A stretch of 64,000 nucleotides of DNA from an uncultured Roseicyclus sp. (GTDB lineage Bacteria > Pseudomonadota > Alphaproteobacteria > Rhodobacterales > Rhodobacteraceae), in the NCBI GenBank assembly GCA_947500415.1, contig CANMRT010000001.1, forward strand, positions 1,636,073-1,700,072, read 5' to 3'. Numbering within the stretch: the first letter of the stretch is position 1; every line of letters starts with the position of its first letter. Position numbers and translations under genes: made by a program. The notes under the pieces are model-generated. The model did no database searches, had not been told where the DNA came from, and saw only the letters and a list, made by a program, of their open reading frames with translations. Of the stretch, positions 26,301-35,426 are shown piece by piece.

Positions 26301-27650
26301 CACTTCCTGCACGGTCCAATAGCCGGTGACGCGGTAGGCACCGCGGCTGAGCGTGACGGTGGCGGGGTTGGTCATTGCGATTTCGGGGGAGGGGTCCAGA
26401 GGGGTGACTTCCCAGATGACCGGGTCGGTGACGGGCAGTCCGCCGACATGGCCAATGCGCGCGATGAAGTTCACGTCGACCAGCAATGCGGGCAGGGGGA
26501 TGATGACCTCTTGCGGGGTGTTGGGTTCAACAGTGAAGCGGACGGGATGGGTGGTGCCTTGGGCCACACGTTCCACGGTCAGCGTATAGGTGCCCGGCAG
26601 GAGGGCGACATTGCCGCCGGGGGCCGAGACGGGGCCAAGCAGGGTCGTGCCTGAGGCGTCCTGGAGGGTCCAGTTCAGGGGCGAGGCCGGGACGGACATG
26701 TCGGGTTCAACACGGGCTGTGAAGGTGACCGGGCTGGTCTCCGCGATCGGAGGCATACGGACGACGATCAGATCGGACTGATCCTGCACGACGATTGTGT
26801 TGGTCTGGTAGGTGGCTGGGCCAGAGGGTTCCTGGCGTGTGGCCTGGATGGTGTAGAGGCCTGCGTCGAAGGCGAAGTCCACGCTGGCACCGGTTAGACC
26901 ATCGGCGATGATCGTGTTGCCCTCGCCGATGATGCGCCAGGTGATCGGGCGGGTGGCGAGTTCACCGTTTGGCTCAAGCTGCGCTTCAAGGCGCATGGGG
27001 GTGGGTTGGGCCGCAACGACGACCTGTTCCAAAGCAGCACTAAGCTCGGCGGCGTTGTCGGCGGTCAGGAATTGGCCACCGGTGTTGTCGGCGATGCACT
27101 GCATCTGCGCGCGGGCCTCAGGCTCGGAGGCGACGTCGAAGCCAATCACATGGGCTGTGAAGGCGACGCCTGCGGCCTCAAGCTCGGAGGCGATGGCGCA
27201 GGGATCGGGGTTACAGTTCTCGATGCCGTCGGACACGAGGATAACTGTCGCGGCCTCTTCCGTGTGGCGCAGGGATTGCGCGGCGGCGATCACGGCGTCG
27301 GTCATAGGCGTGCGTCCGCGGGGGTTGATTGAGTTCACAGCCTCAAGGATGCGGTCCTGCGTAAAGGGCGCAGGCTCAACAATCGTCTCGATATCGCCGC
27401 AGCTGCCCCGCTGCCGATGGCCATAGACGGTGAGGCCAAGCGAGACGTCGTCGGCCATATTCTCAAGCAGATCGGCGATCACGTTGCGTGCGATGACGAT
27501 TTTGTTCACGCCGTCGATCTGCCCCCACATCGAGCCTGATCCGTCGAGCACCAGAATCGTGTTCGGGCGATCCGCGGCCTGTGCAAAGGCCATGGCGGGA
27601 GTCAGGAAAATCATCAGAAAAGCGAGGAAAAAAGCGCGCATTATCAACAT
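23310..27650 (-). CDS. Giant exported VWA-domain protein with 11 tandem Ig-like domains
   Basis: Protein of 1446 residues. A signal peptide covers about residues 1-25 (ending AMAFAQA). A von Willebrand A domain (about 28-215) has the metal-binding site D36-GSGS and three Cys-containing loops (GSCGD, ENCNPDPCAIA, MQCIAD). About three beta-sandwich segments follow (220-475). Residues 476-1446 are eleven tandem units of 86-89 residues; units 3-8 share GYHRF and EPGTYxIEYI-like strings, and units 9-11 have GGG(R/Q)W and YTRTS instead. No membrane anchor or sorting motif is seen at the C-terminus. The layout suggests a surface or periplasmic adhesion or binding protein; the ligand is unknown. An alternative Met lies three codons in. 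It has its own promoter region, divergent from an MFS gene. Confidence 0.9.
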   Translation of the reverse strand: MLIMRAFFLAFLMIFLTPAMAFAQAADRPNTILVLDGSGSMWGQIDGVNKIVIARNVIADLLENMADDVSLGLTVYGHRQRGSCGDIETIVEPAPFTQDRILEAVNSINPRGRTPMTDAVIAAAQSLRHTEEAATVILVSDGIENCNPDPCAIASELEAAGVAFTAHVIGFDVASEPEARAQMQCIADNTGGQFLTADNAAELSAALEQVVVAAQPTPMRLEAQLEPNGELATRPITWRIIGEGNTIIADGLTGASVDFAFDAGLYTIQATRQEPSGPATYQTNTIVVQDQSDLIVVRMPPIAETSPVTFTARVEPDMSVPASPLNWTLQDASGTTLLGPVSAPGGNVALLPGTYTLTVERVAQGTTHPVRFTVEPNTPQEVIIPLPALLVDVNFIARIGHVGGLPVTDPVIWEVTPLDPSPEIAMTNPATVTLSRGAYRVTGYWTVQEVEASTDFVIVDQPRDVVVVFDEPAVTATLTAPASAPAASEIEVTWQGPGETGDMIMIRHPDTDSLISVVNVRENPEVLRLPAFPGRYDITYRQNGGTTPAIGTTSIEVTEVSATLQAPEVVQIGEEFQVAWEGPGYQQDRIALVPVGESAHPSNGRAIMFGNPLDMTAPTEPGLYELHYILREEARVIGTRPIEVADVLATITAPASAIAGDTIEIGWTGPAGDNDFIGVTAVGAEGYHRFANTTGTDEGNPLDLLMPSRPGEYVLEYVLGEGRTRLVTVPITVTPAEASLTAPTTGVAGDTIDVGWEGPEYRNDFIAITAPGAEGYHRFANTVAVDRGNPARLVLPSEPGTYVIEYIEAQDRTGLAAVEIVVSAASATLTAPTTAAAGETIEVGFTGPEYRNDFIAIRTPESSGYHRFANTVAVDRGNPARLPMPSEPGTYLIEYIEAQDRTALAAVEIVVSAVSATLTAPTTAAAGETIEVGFTGPEYRNDFIAIRTPESEGYHRFANTVAVDRGNPARLAMPSEPGTYLIEYIEAQDRTAIAAVEIVVSAVSATITAPASATAGDTIEVGFTGPGYNNDFIAIRSPDSEGYHRFANTVAADRGNPAQLLMPSEPGTYVIEYIEAQDRTALAVSEITVTAVAATLTAPSSANVGDTIEIGWTGPDYGSDFIAIRAPDSEGYHRFETSVRTNRGNPSQLTVPSEPGTYLIEYVEGQDRTALAVSELVVAESEASITAPATAVAGSTIEVSWTGPDATRDFIAIGLDGAEGGGRWENYTRTSDGSPLRLLVPTTPGTYLIQYFLDQDRVSLASATITVTAAEASLTAPTSAPAGSTIELGWTGPDYPRDFIGIGIAGATGGGQWENYTRTSEGSPMQLLVPTTPGSYLIRYFIDQDRLAIAEVPIEVTAVAATLTGPATAAAGSSIEIGWTGPDYPRDFIGIGQVGATGGGQWQSYVRTSSGNPATLALPDTPGSYIIRYFVDQDRTAIGEMPITLQ
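23313..26225 (-). repeat. Array of eleven about 267-bp coding repeats
   Basis: Each unit encodes one domain that begins A-(T/S)-(L/I)-T-A-P and ends near V-S-A-V-S or V-T-A-V-A. Unit boundaries on the minus strand for the most alike pair are 24906-25172 (unit 5) and 24639-24905 (unit 6). Those two differ at only three residues of 89, while the outer units 1 and 2 are much more divergent. This gradient points to growth of the array by duplication in its centre. Confidence 0.9.
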
Positions 27651-27785
27651 CCGTGTGGGTCAAAAGGGGCAGCGGGACGGGCAGAATCCGTCCGTTCACC
27701 CTCACGCTAACGTGTTCCGCACGATCCGCAAAGGGCCGGATTTCCCGCCTTTTTCCGGCGCAATGCCCGACCATTGACGGCGTGA

Positions 27786-28916
27786 ATGAAACAGACCATG
27801 GCTTTGCCCATGCCTCAAACGCGCACCCCTTGGCCGCTAATCGCGGCGCTTTATCTGGCTGGCCTGTTGGCAGGCGCGCAATTCTCTAAAGTATCGCTGA
27901 CCTTGGGCGGTTTGGCTGAGGTCTATCCCGGCTGGCCCGTGGCCTTTGCAGTCTCTGGCGTGGCGGTTGTGGGCATCCTGTTCGGCGTAATGGCGGGCGG
28001 GATTACTGCGACGGTCGGGCCACGCCGCGCGATCCTTTGGGCGCTTGCGGCATCTGCCATAATGGGCGGGCTGGGCGCATTGCTGCCGCCATTCCCCATT
28101 TATATGGCGCTGCGCGTGCTGGAGGGGGCAGGCCATTTGATCCTCGTGGTCGCCGTGCCAACCCTGATGGCAGCATTGGCGGCTGACAAAGACCGGGCGA
28201 TGGTCATGGGGCTTTGGGCCACGTTCTTCGGCGTGGGGTTCGCGGTGACGGCTCTGCTCGTCGGCGAGAACATCCAAGTGGTCTATCTGTCCCATGCCGG
28301 TCTCGCCGCCGCGTTGTTCGCCACGCTTGCTGTCATGTTGCCCAAAGGCGTTGTGGCCGCGCGGCGCCCGTTGCCGCGCCTGTCGGATCATTTGCTGATC
28401 TACACCACGCCCCGCCTCTTCGCGCCCGGGTTGGGGCATGGCATTTACGCGGGGCTATTCCTTGCGCTGATTACCTTCCTGCCGGACGTGCTGGAGGCGC
28501 CCTGGCTTGGACCGGTTCTGCCGCTGGCGGGTATAGTTGGATCTTTCGCAGCCGGAGTGTTGGCGCGTTGGATTGCGCCGGGCACATTGGTCTGGTCGCT
28601 GTTTCTGACGATGTCGGTCCTGTTCCTTGCCACCTTCTTCTCGGACGAATGGGCGCCCTATGTGTTGATCCTGACCATGGGGGTCAGCGGCGGCGTTGCG
28701 GGTGCCGGGTTCGCCGCGGTGCCCTGGTTGAATGCGGCCGACGATGACCGTGCGCTGGCCAATGGCACCTTGGCGCAGCTTGGCAATATCGGCACCTTCA
28801 GCGGCACACCGATCTTTGCCGCCACAGCCGTTGGGGCCTACCTGCCGGTGGCCATGGTCGTGTGCATTTTGGCAGCCCTTGTCACCGGTCTGGCCTATCG
28901 CGCCGCCCGTTCTTGA
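27786..28916 (+). CDS. MFS transporter
   Basis: Major facilitator of 376 residues, with about twelve hydrophobic segments and short loops. The helix 2-3 loop GGITATVGPRRAILW fits the MFS signature in a relaxed form. The protein is short for the family and lacks a long central loop, as in the CynX/NimT-like or sugar-efflux subgroups. The substrate is unknown. Two further Met codons lie within the first 9 residues, so the exact start is uncertain. It is divergent from the VWA gene (gap 135 bp) and is followed by uvrA after about 70 bp. Confidence 0.82.
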   Translation: MKQTMALPMPQTRTPWPLIAALYLAGLLAGAQFSKVSLTLGGLAEVYPGWPVAFAVSGVAVVGILFGVMAGGITATVGPRRAILWALAASAIMGGLGALLPPFPIYMALRVLEGAGHLILVVAVPTLMAALAADKDRAMVMGLWATFFGVGFAVTALLVGENIQVVYLSHAGLAAALFATLAVMLPKGVVAARRPLPRLSDHLLIYTTPRLFAPGLGHGIYAGLFLALITFLPDVLEAPWLGPVLPLAGIVGSFAAGVLARWIAPGTLVWSLFLTMSVLFLATFFSDEWAPYVLILTMGVSGGVAGAGFAAVPWLNAADDDRALANGTLAQLGNIGTFSGTPIFAATAVGAYLPVAMVVCILAALVTGLAYRAARS

Positions 28917-28989
28917 AATGTTCTTCTTTTTTGGTTGGAGACTCGGGGCCGCTCCCCTATGTCTTAAGCGTTGGTGAATGGGGGCCCTG

Positions 28990-31860
28990 ATGCCAGAGCT
29001 GAAGCATATCGAAGTGCGCGGTGCGCGTGAGCACAATCTGAAGAATATCGATCTGGATATTCCGCGCGATCAGCTTGTTGTTGTGACGGGGCTATCGGGG
29101 TCTGGTAAATCGTCTTTGGCGTTCGACACTGTCTATGCTGAAGGGCAGCGGCGTTATGTCGAAAGCCTGAGCGCCTATGCCCGCCAATTCCTTGATATGA
29201 TGGAGAAACCGGACGTCGATCACATTGCGGGCCTGTCACCTGCGATCTCGATTGAGCAAAAGACGACGTCGAAAAACCCGCGCTCAACGGTTGGGACCGT
29301 TACGGAAATCTACGACTACCTGCGCCTTCTGTATGCCCGCGTCGGTACGCCTTATTCACCTGCAACTGGCAAGCCTATCGAGGCGCAACAGGTGCAGGAC
29401 ATGGTCGACCGTGTCATGGCGAAGGAGGAGGGGACGCGTGCCTATCTGCTGGCCCCCATCGTGCGCGACCGGAAGGGCGAGTACCGCAAGGAATTCCTTG
29501 AGCTGCGCAAGCAGGGCTTTCAGCGGGTGAAGGTCGATGGAGAGTTCCACGATCTGGATAACCCACCGACATTGGACAAGAAATTCCGCCACGACATTGA
29601 TGTGGTCGTGGACCGCATTGTGGTGCGCGAGGGGACGGAGACGCGGTTGGCGGATTCGTTTCGGACCGCGCTGGATTTGGCCGATGGCATTGCGATTTTG
29701 GAAACGGCGCCGAAAGAGGGTGATCCCGAGCGGTCCACGTTTTCCGAGAACTTCGCTTGCCCTGAGAGTGGATTTACCATCCCCGAGATCGAGCCGCGTC
29801 TGTTCTCGTTCAACGCACCGTTTGGGGCGTGTCCGTCCTGCGACGGGCTTGGCCATGAGTTGTATTTCGATCCAGGCCTGATGGTGCCGGATGTGACCTT
29901 GTCGCTGGAAGACGGGGCGATTGCGCCGTGGCGGAAGGGGAAGTCGCCATACTTTGTGCAGACGATCGAGGCGATTGCGAAGCATTACAGGTTTGACGCG
30001 AAGACGCCGTGGAAAAAGCTGCCGGAGAATATCCAGCAGATGTTCCTGCGCGGCTCTGGCGACGAAGAGATCAAGTTTCGCTATGACGAGGGCGGGCGCG
30101 TTTACCAAGTTGAGCGTACGTTCGAGGGAGTGATCCCGAACATGGAGCGCCGGTATCGCGAGACGGATTCGGCGTGGATTAGGGAAGAGTTCGAGCGGTT
30201 CCAAAACAACCGCCCCTGTGGCGCGTGCGGCGGCTATCGCCTGCGAGCTGAGGCGCTGGCGGTGAAGATCGGCAAGCCCGACGCGTTGCAGCATGTGGGG
30301 CAGGTTGTGCAGATGTCGATTGCCGAGGCTTTGGCCTGGTGTGAGACGGTGCCGGATGCGCTGACGGCGCAAAGGAACGAGATTGCGCGGGCGATTTTGA
30401 AGGAGATCCGGGAGCGGTTGGGGTTCCTGAATAACGTGGGGCTTCAATATCTTACGCTGTCGCGGAATGCCGGGACGCTGTCGGGTGGCGAGAGTCAGCG
30501 GATCAGATTGGCCTCGCAGATCGGCTCGGGGCTGACTGGGGTGCTTTATGTGCTGGATGAGCCATCGATTGGCTTGCATCAGCGGGATAACGACCGGCTT
30601 CTAACGACGCTGAAGAACCTGCGCGACCAGGGGAACACGGTGATTGTGGTGGAGCATGATGAAGAGGCGATCCGCGAGGCAGATTACGTGTTCGACATCG
30701 GCCCCGGCGCGGGTGTGCACGGTGGTGATATCGTGGCGCAGGGGACGGTGGAGCAAATCATCGCCACCAAAGGCTCTGTCACCGGCGATTACCTCGCCGG
30801 ACGGCGCGAGATTGCGGTGCCTGCCGAACGCCGCAAGGGCAATAAGAAGAAGGTGAGCGTGGTCAAGGCGACGGGAAACAACCTGCAAGGTGTGACCGCC
30901 GATTTTCCTTTGGGAAAATTCGTCTGCGTGACCGGCGTGTCCGGGGGCGGCAAGTCGACGCTGACGATTGAGACGCTTTTCAAGACGGCCTCCATGAAGC
31001 TGAACGGGGCACGCCAAACGCCTGCGCCTTGTGAGACGATCAAAGGGTTGGAGCACCTCGACAAGGTGATCGACATCGACCAGCGGCCCATCGGGCGCAC
31101 GCCGCGCTCGAACCCGGCGACGTATACAGGAGCCTTCACGCCGATCCGCGATTGGTTCGCAGGCCTGCCCGAGGCGAAAGCGCGCGGCTACAAGCCGGGG
31201 CGGTTCAGCTTCAACGTGAAGGGCGGGCGGTGCGAGGCCTGTCAGGGTGACGGTGTCATCAAGATCGAGATGCACTTTTTGCCCGATGTCTATGTCACCT
31301 GTGAGACATGCAAAGGTGCGCGGTACAACCGTGAGACTTTAGAAATTCAGTTTAAAGGCAAGAGCATAGCGGACGTTCTTGATATGACGGTTGAAGATGC
31401 GCAGACGTTCTTCAAGGCGGTTCCGAGCATCCGCGAGAAGATGGACGCGCTGGTGCGTGTGGGCTTGGGCTACATCAAGGTCGGCCAGCAGGCGACAACG
31501 CTTTCGGGCGGTGAAGCGCAGCGGGTGAAACTGTCGAAGGAGCTGGCGAAACGCTCGACTGGGCGGACGCTTTACATCCTCGACGAGCCGACGACGGGCC
31601 TGCATTTTGAGGACGTGCGCAAGCTGTTGGAGGTGCTGCACGAGCTGGTGGATCAGGGCAACACGGTGGTGGTGATCGAACACAACCTCGACGTGGTGAA
31701 AACTGCTGACCACATCATCGACATCGGGCCTGAGGGCGGTGATGGGGGCGGCATGATTGTGGCGAAAGGCACGCCCGAGCAAGTTGCGGAAGTGGCCGAA
31801 AGTCATACCGGCCAGTACCTCGCCCCTATGCTGAAGCCCCGGAAGCACGCGGCGGAGTAG
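28990..31860 (+). CDS. uvrA: Excinuclease ABC subunit A
   Basis: DNA damage-recognition ATPase of nucleotide excision repair, which loads UvrB. I start it at the ATG at 28990 ([18 protein letters not shown]), the usual family N-terminus, giving 956 residues; an ATG four codons earlier is also in frame. Both ATPase modules are intact: Walker [10 protein letters not shown] and GVSGGGKST, signatures [11 protein letters not shown] and [11 protein letters not shown]. The second zinc finger is complete (CEACQGDG and CETCKGAR). The first has CPES-G in place of the CxxC half, followed by an intact CPSC. This degenerate first finger is, as I recall, usual in alphaproteobacteria. Neighbours are not repair genes. 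Confidence 0.97.
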   Translation: MPELKHIEVRGAREHNLKNIDLDIPRDQLVVVTGLSGSGKSSLAFDTVYAEGQRRYVESLSAYARQFLDMMEKPDVDHIAGLSPAISIEQKTTSKNPRSTVGTVTEIYDYLRLLYARVGTPYSPATGKPIEAQQVQDMVDRVMAKEEGTRAYLLAPIVRDRKGEYRKEFLELRKQGFQRVKVDGEFHDLDNPPTLDKKFRHDIDVVVDRIVVREGTETRLADSFRTALDLADGIAILETAPKEGDPERSTFSENFACPESGFTIPEIEPRLFSFNAPFGACPSCDGLGHELYFDPGLMVPDVTLSLEDGAIAPWRKGKSPYFVQTIEAIAKHYRFDAKTPWKKLPENIQQMFLRGSGDEEIKFRYDEGGRVYQVERTFEGVIPNMERRYRETDSAWIREEFERFQNNRPCGACGGYRLRAEALAVKIGKPDALQHVGQVVQMSIAEALAWCETVPDALTAQRNEIARAILKEIRERLGFLNNVGLQYLTLSRNAGTLSGGESQRIRLASQIGSGLTGVLYVLDEPSIGLHQRDNDRLLTTLKNLRDQGNTVIVVEHDEEAIREADYVFDIGPGAGVHGGDIVAQGTVEQIIATKGSVTGDYLAGRREIAVPAERRKGNKKKVSVVKATGNNLQGVTADFPLGKFVCVTGVSGGGKSTLTIETLFKTASMKLNGARQTPAPCETIKGLEHLDKVIDIDQRPIGRTPRSNPATYTGAFTPIRDWFAGLPEAKARGYKPGRFSFNVKGGRCEACQGDGVIKIEMHFLPDVYVTCETCKGARYNRETLEIQFKGKSIADVLDMTVEDAQTFFKAVPSIREKMDALVRVGLGYIKVGQQATTLSGGEAQRVKLSKELAKRSTGRTLYILDEPTTGLHFEDVRKLLEVLHELVDQGNTVVVIEHNLDVVKTADHIIDIGPEGGDGGGMIVAKGTPEQVAEVAESHTGQYLAPMLKPRKHAAE

Positions 31861-31873
31861 GCGCGCGTTGGCC

Positions 31874-32659
31874 ATGTTGCGCGCATTTGGGTGTGCTTGT
31901 CTCTCGCCGTTTCGCCATCCGGGTAGTGCTTTGCTGGTCACCTTTGTGATGATCGGGCTTCCCATGGCCATGCTGATTGCCATGGCAGCCATTGAGTATT
32001 TCAGCCTCACGGGCACTGCGTTCTTCTCGCCTGACGGTACCGGAGACCCTGTCCTTTTCCAGCATCTGCTTTGGATCACGGGGCATCCGGAAACGATGCG
32101 ATTGGTGTTGGCGGTGTCGCTGTTGTTCTTTGGCCCGTTGGCTTATGCGATTTGGTGGCGGGCGTTGGAGGGCGCGAAGGAGCGGTTGCGCCTAGCGTCC
32201 TTAGGCCGCGTCGCTGTTTGGGTTTGGGCCGCGATGTCGGCGCTGCTATTGGCTGGGTTCTACTTCGCGTTGGTTCCCGGATCTGCGCCTTCGGTCGACG
32301 GAATCGTGCTTTTCCTTGCGGTTTTGCTTGCCTGGATCCTTCTCGCGCGGTTCCAGCCGCGTATCGCGGCGGCCTTGGGGGCCGAGCAGACGCAAGCTCT
32401 GGGATGGGGCATCGCAGTGGGGGCCGCAGCTTTAATCGTTGTATTGGGGGTGGTGGCCCAAACTTCGGGCCTCTTCGCCTGGATGGGACTCACCGGGCTG
32501 GGAAGCCAGGCGTTTTACAATCCGGAATCGGCGTGGGCACGGTTGATGGTGCAGGCTCTGCTGTTGGATTGGCAATCCATCACCATGCTGCTGGCGTTTG
32601 CTTACACGGCATTGGTGGCGCTGGCTTTCCTGCGCGATCTGCCAGGAACGGAGCGCTGA
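31874..32659 (+). CDS. Small membrane protein with a haem-copper oxidase helix-VI-like motif
   Basis: Protein of 261 residues with about six or seven hydrophobic segments, starting 13 bp after uvrA. I do not recognise a characterised family for the whole protein. Residues 50-73 read [10 protein letters not shown] then [14 protein letters not shown], which closely follows the cytochrome c oxidase subunit I string FFxPxGGGDPVLYQH-WFFGHPEVY. In oxidases that histidine binds CuB and the glutamate carries protons; here they would be H71 and E73, but the cross-linked tyrosine is replaced (T-M follows). The HH pair for haem a3 and CuB is absent and the protein is half the normal size, so it cannot be a working oxidase alone. 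It may be a relic or a repurposed fragment. Confidence 0.7.
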   Translation: MLRAFGCACLSPFRHPGSALLVTFVMIGLPMAMLIAMAAIEYFSLTGTAFFSPDGTGDPVLFQHLLWITGHPETMRLVLAVSLLFFGPLAYAIWWRALEGAKERLRLASLGRVAVWVWAAMSALLLAGFYFALVPGSAPSVDGIVLFLAVLLAWILLARFQPRIAAALGAEQTQALGWGIAVGAAALIVVLGVVAQTSGLFAWMGLTGLGSQAFYNPESAWARLMVQALLLDWQSITMLLAFAYTALVALAFLRDLPGTER

Positions 32660-32680
32660 CGCGGCACGCAACTGACAATG

Positions 32681-33391
32681 TCAGCGGTCCGTACCGTATT
32701 GCATCAGACGCCAGTGATGACGCAAGGCGGGCAGAAAGATCAGTACAAATCCGAAGGTGAAATAGGCCGCAAAGAGGATTGGAATCCAAAGGACCGAAAG
32801 GACCACTCCGACGGCACCAGAGACCTTGTTGGAAGTAATTCCGTTCATGAAGCGATGTAGCCACGAGTTAAGCAAGCGCCCGCCGTCCAGTGGTAGGACG
32901 GGGATGAGGTTGAACAGCGCGAGGAACAGGTTGAGGCGGGCGAACATCTCGACCGTCAGTTGCGCCTGCGACGGGAGGATTGGGGGTGTGATTGAGAAGC
33001 CGTTGACCTCGACCGGATCGGGAGGGGCGGCGGCGAGGACGGGGATCAGGAGAGTCGCCAAAGCCCAAAGGACAAGGTTTACGAGCGGTCCGGCTATGGC
33101 AATCAGCTCTTCCTGCCGGGGTGTGACGGAGCCAGTGAATTCGCAAAACCCGCCGCCGCCAAACAACACCACACGGGTGACTGACACACCTTGGACGACG
33201 CAGGCCGCCGCATGGCCAAGTTCGTGCAGCAGGATGGCGACCACGATCATGCCAAAAGCCATAGCTGCTGCGCCGATGCCACGGTCGAGGTAGAGCATCC
33301 CGAAAAGGACCGCCAGGATGATCAGGCTGACATCGAACTGGATTGGGATGCGCCAGGGGCCGGGTAGCGTGAAAAGTGGTGTGTCGCCCAA
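32681..33391 (-). CDS. Site-2 protease family (M50) membrane metallopeptidase
   Basis: Intramembrane zinc protease of 236 residues with about five or six membrane helices. The zinc site is H56-ELG-H60 (ILLHELGHAAA), and the third ligand is D168 in PVLPLDGGRLL. The glycine-rich strand LFGGGGFCEF after the first helix pair is typical of the YwhC/Rip-like subgroup without PDZ or CBS domains. Substrates of this subgroup are mostly unknown; membrane-bound anti-sigma factors are candidates, but none is next to it. It is the second gene of a likely operon with the TerB-domain protein (gap 18 bp) and is convergent with the preceding membrane protein. Confidence 0.9.
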   Translation of the reverse strand: MGDTPLFTLPGPWRIPIQFDVSLIILAVLFGMLYLDRGIGAAAMAFGMIVVAILLHELGHAAACVVQGVSVTRVVLFGGGGFCEFTGSVTPRQEELIAIAGPLVNLVLWALATLLIPVLAAAPPDPVEVNGFSITPPILPSQAQLTVEMFARLNLFLALFNLIPVLPLDGGRLLNSWLHRFMNGITSNKVSGAVGVVLSVLWIPILFAAYFTFGFVLIFLPALRHHWRLMQYGTDR

Positions 33392-33409
33392 GCCCTTGGC
33401 CTTTTGTGG

Positions 33410-34039
33410 TTAAATCGGGCGCAGCCCCTCCTCGGCGAAGATGCCATTGGCATAGGGGCGCGGCAAGTCGAGGGCCGGGACCAGCGCGTGAAGCTCGGCC
33501 ACTTCGCTGTCGTCGACATGGCCGTCCGCTTTTGCGACCGCGATGGCGGAGCGCATGACAAGCTCCTTGCCAGTGTCGTTGAGACCGGGGGCCACTGCGC
33601 GGAGGTAATCGGCGATCGAAGAGGTGTCGGCGCGCGCAGCCTCAAGCTCTGCCGCAATGTCGCCTGCGTCGATCTCGCGCTTGGTGATGTTGGAGAAGGC
33701 CTGCGTGATCTGGGCTACTTCTGCGTCGTCGATATCGCCATCGGCCAATGCCATCTTGAACATTACCCGCTTGGCGGCGACGGAGAACGCGGCCTCAAAC
33801 TCGGCGCGTGCACGGTCTGGGTCCATTTGCAGAACGCGCTCATTGTAGGTCGCTTTGCAGGTGCCGCATTCGACGTATTCGCCAAGCTTCCCCATCGGGA
33901 AGATCGGGATGAAGAAGAAGGTGAACCAACGTTTGACCTCTTGCAGGGTGTAGTTGTGCCGCGCGTTGCAATCGGGGCAGTAGAACTCCCCTTCGCCAGC
34001 GGCGGATGTCCGGCCTTTGGTGCCCCAGATCAAGATCAT
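33410..34039 (-). CDS. Zinc-ribbon plus TerB-like domain protein
   Basis: Protein of 209 residues from the ATG at 34039 (MILIWGTKGR). A zinc ribbon is formed by C21-PD-C24 and C58-GT-C61, with a hydrophobic FFFIPIFPMG turn between the pairs that may touch the membrane. Residues 75-205 form a TerB-like helical domain with an acidic repeat (ALADGDIDDAEVAQI and AKADGHVDDSEVAEL), the kind that binds a metal ion in tellurite-resistance proteins. The biological role is unknown. It precedes the site-2 protease with an 18-bp gap, so the two may act together at the membrane. The longer upstream frame overlaps the P450 gene and is unlikely. Confidence 0.82.
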   Translation of the reverse strand: MILIWGTKGRTSAAGEGEFYCPDCNARHNYTLQEVKRWFTFFFIPIFPMGKLGEYVECGTCKATYNERVLQMDPDRARAEFEAAFSVAAKRVMFKMALADGDIDDAEVAQITQAFSNITKREIDAGDIAAELEAARADTSSIADYLRAVAPGLNDTGKELVMRSAIAVAKADGHVDDSEVAELHALVPALDLPRPYANGIFAEEGLRPI

Positions 34040-34112
34040 ATGGATACTCCTGCGTGATGTGTCCGATCGTTGGGGTATCGTTGCAGGCGCAAAGTCAATT
34101 GGGAAGGTCAGG

Positions 34113-35279
34113 TTAACCGGTGGTGACAGGCAGCGCGTCGAGGCCGTGGAAGTGGTAGATGTCGGCGTAGCGCGCGGGCGTTGTCGCGCGGATATTTGGG
34201 CAACGGGCGAAAAGCGCAGGTAGGGCGATGCCAAGCTCAAGGCGGGCCAGCGGTGCGCCGACGCAGAAGTGGAGGCCCGCACCGAAGGCGAGGTTGGCGG
34301 GTCCTGGGCGATCTGGTCGGAAGGTTGCAGGGTCCGGGTAGGTCGCAGGGTCATGGTTGGCGGCGGCCAGCAGCAGGCCCACCTGATCGCCGCGCTGGAA
34401 GGTGTGGCCTTCTAGGGCGACCTCTTCGTAGGCATAACGCGTGAACATGTGCAAAGGTGGGTCGATACGCAGCATTTCTTCGCAGAAAGTGGAGGCATCT
34501 TCGGGCGGGCGGTGGCCGTCGGTCAGGCAAAGCTTGATGGCATTGCCGAGGGAGTGAACCGTGGCTTCGTGGCCTGCGTTCAGGAGAAGGATGCAGGTGG
34601 TGATAAGTTCGTCCGTGGAGAGGGTTTCGCCATCATCTTCGGCAGCTATGAGGGCTGAGATCAGATCGTCGGCGGGAGTGCTGCGTTTTTCGGTGACGTA
34701 GCCGCGCAGGAAGGCCACAAATTCCTCGGTCGCGCGGACGGCGGCGTCTTCATCGGCGTGGGTGCGACCGGCCTGATACATCATCACCATGGCGTTGGAC
34801 CAGCGCAGCAGATCATCGGCCATGGCTTCGGGCACGCCAAGGAGACGGGCGATGATGATGACGGGGATGGGACGGCAGAAGCTGTCGAGGAGGTCGTGTT
34901 CGCCAGATGGGAAGCCGTCGATCAGATCGTGGGTGAGTTGTGTGATTTCAGGGGCCAGGGCCTTGATCCGGCGTGACGTGAAGGCGTGCAGAACGAGGCG
35001 GCGCAGGCGGGTGTGGCGGGGCGGCTCAAGCTCCAGCATCGAGTGGGCTTCAACCGCGTAGAAGGGTTTGAGGTGGTCGGGGACAGGGAGCGCTTCGACC
35101 GGTTCGCGGCCAAAGCGGCGGTCGCGGAGGATGGCGTTGGTAAGCGCGTGGGTGGTGGTGCAGGTTAGATCGTAGTCAGCCCAATGGAACAGCGGCCCGG
35201 CGGTGCGGGCGCGGTCGTAGAACGGGTAGGGGTTCTGGACGAAAGCTGGCTCCGTCGGGGATTGGTGGAGGGTCTGCAT
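34113..35279 (-). CDS. Cytochrome P450
   Basis: Soluble bacterial class I P450 of 388 residues. The I-helix oxygen-activation motif is AGHEAT (near residue 236), the ExxR pair is in EEMLR, and the haem-binding loop is FGAGLHFCVG, with cysteine C339 as the axial ligand. All are intact. It hydroxylates or otherwise oxidises a small molecule and needs a ferredoxin and a reductase, neither of which is encoded beside it. The substrate cannot be told; the spread of similar P450s in Roseobacter genomes gives no answer by itself. It is monocistronic by spacing (73 bp and 147 bp to its neighbours). Confidence 0.94.
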   Translation of the reverse strand: MQTLHQSPTEPAFVQNPYPFYDRARTAGPLFHWADYDLTCTTTHALTNAILRDRRFGREPVEALPVPDHLKPFYAVEAHSMLELEPPRHTRLRRLVLHAFTSRRIKALAPEITQLTHDLIDGFPSGEHDLLDSFCRPIPVIIIARLLGVPEAMADDLLRWSNAMVMMYQAGRTHADEDAAVRATEEFVAFLRGYVTEKRSTPADDLISALIAAEDDGETLSTDELITTCILLLNAGHEATVHSLGNAIKLCLTDGHRPPEDASTFCEEMLRIDPPLHMFTRYAYEEVALEGHTFQRGDQVGLLLAAANHDPATYPDPATFRPDRPGPANLAFGAGLHFCVGAPLARLELGIALPALFARCPNIRATTPARYADIYHFHGLDALPVTTG

Positions 35280-35426
35280 TTTGGCCTGACTGAATGATCC
35301 TGTGGATCATGCCTACGGCGTGAGAATTTCCGAAACAAGGAAGGACGCGTTGTGCGTGTCACGGCAACGGCGCGCCAGCGGAAAGCGGGCGCGCGTTAAC
35401 CTTGATGAGCGGTAAAAAGGGTGCGG

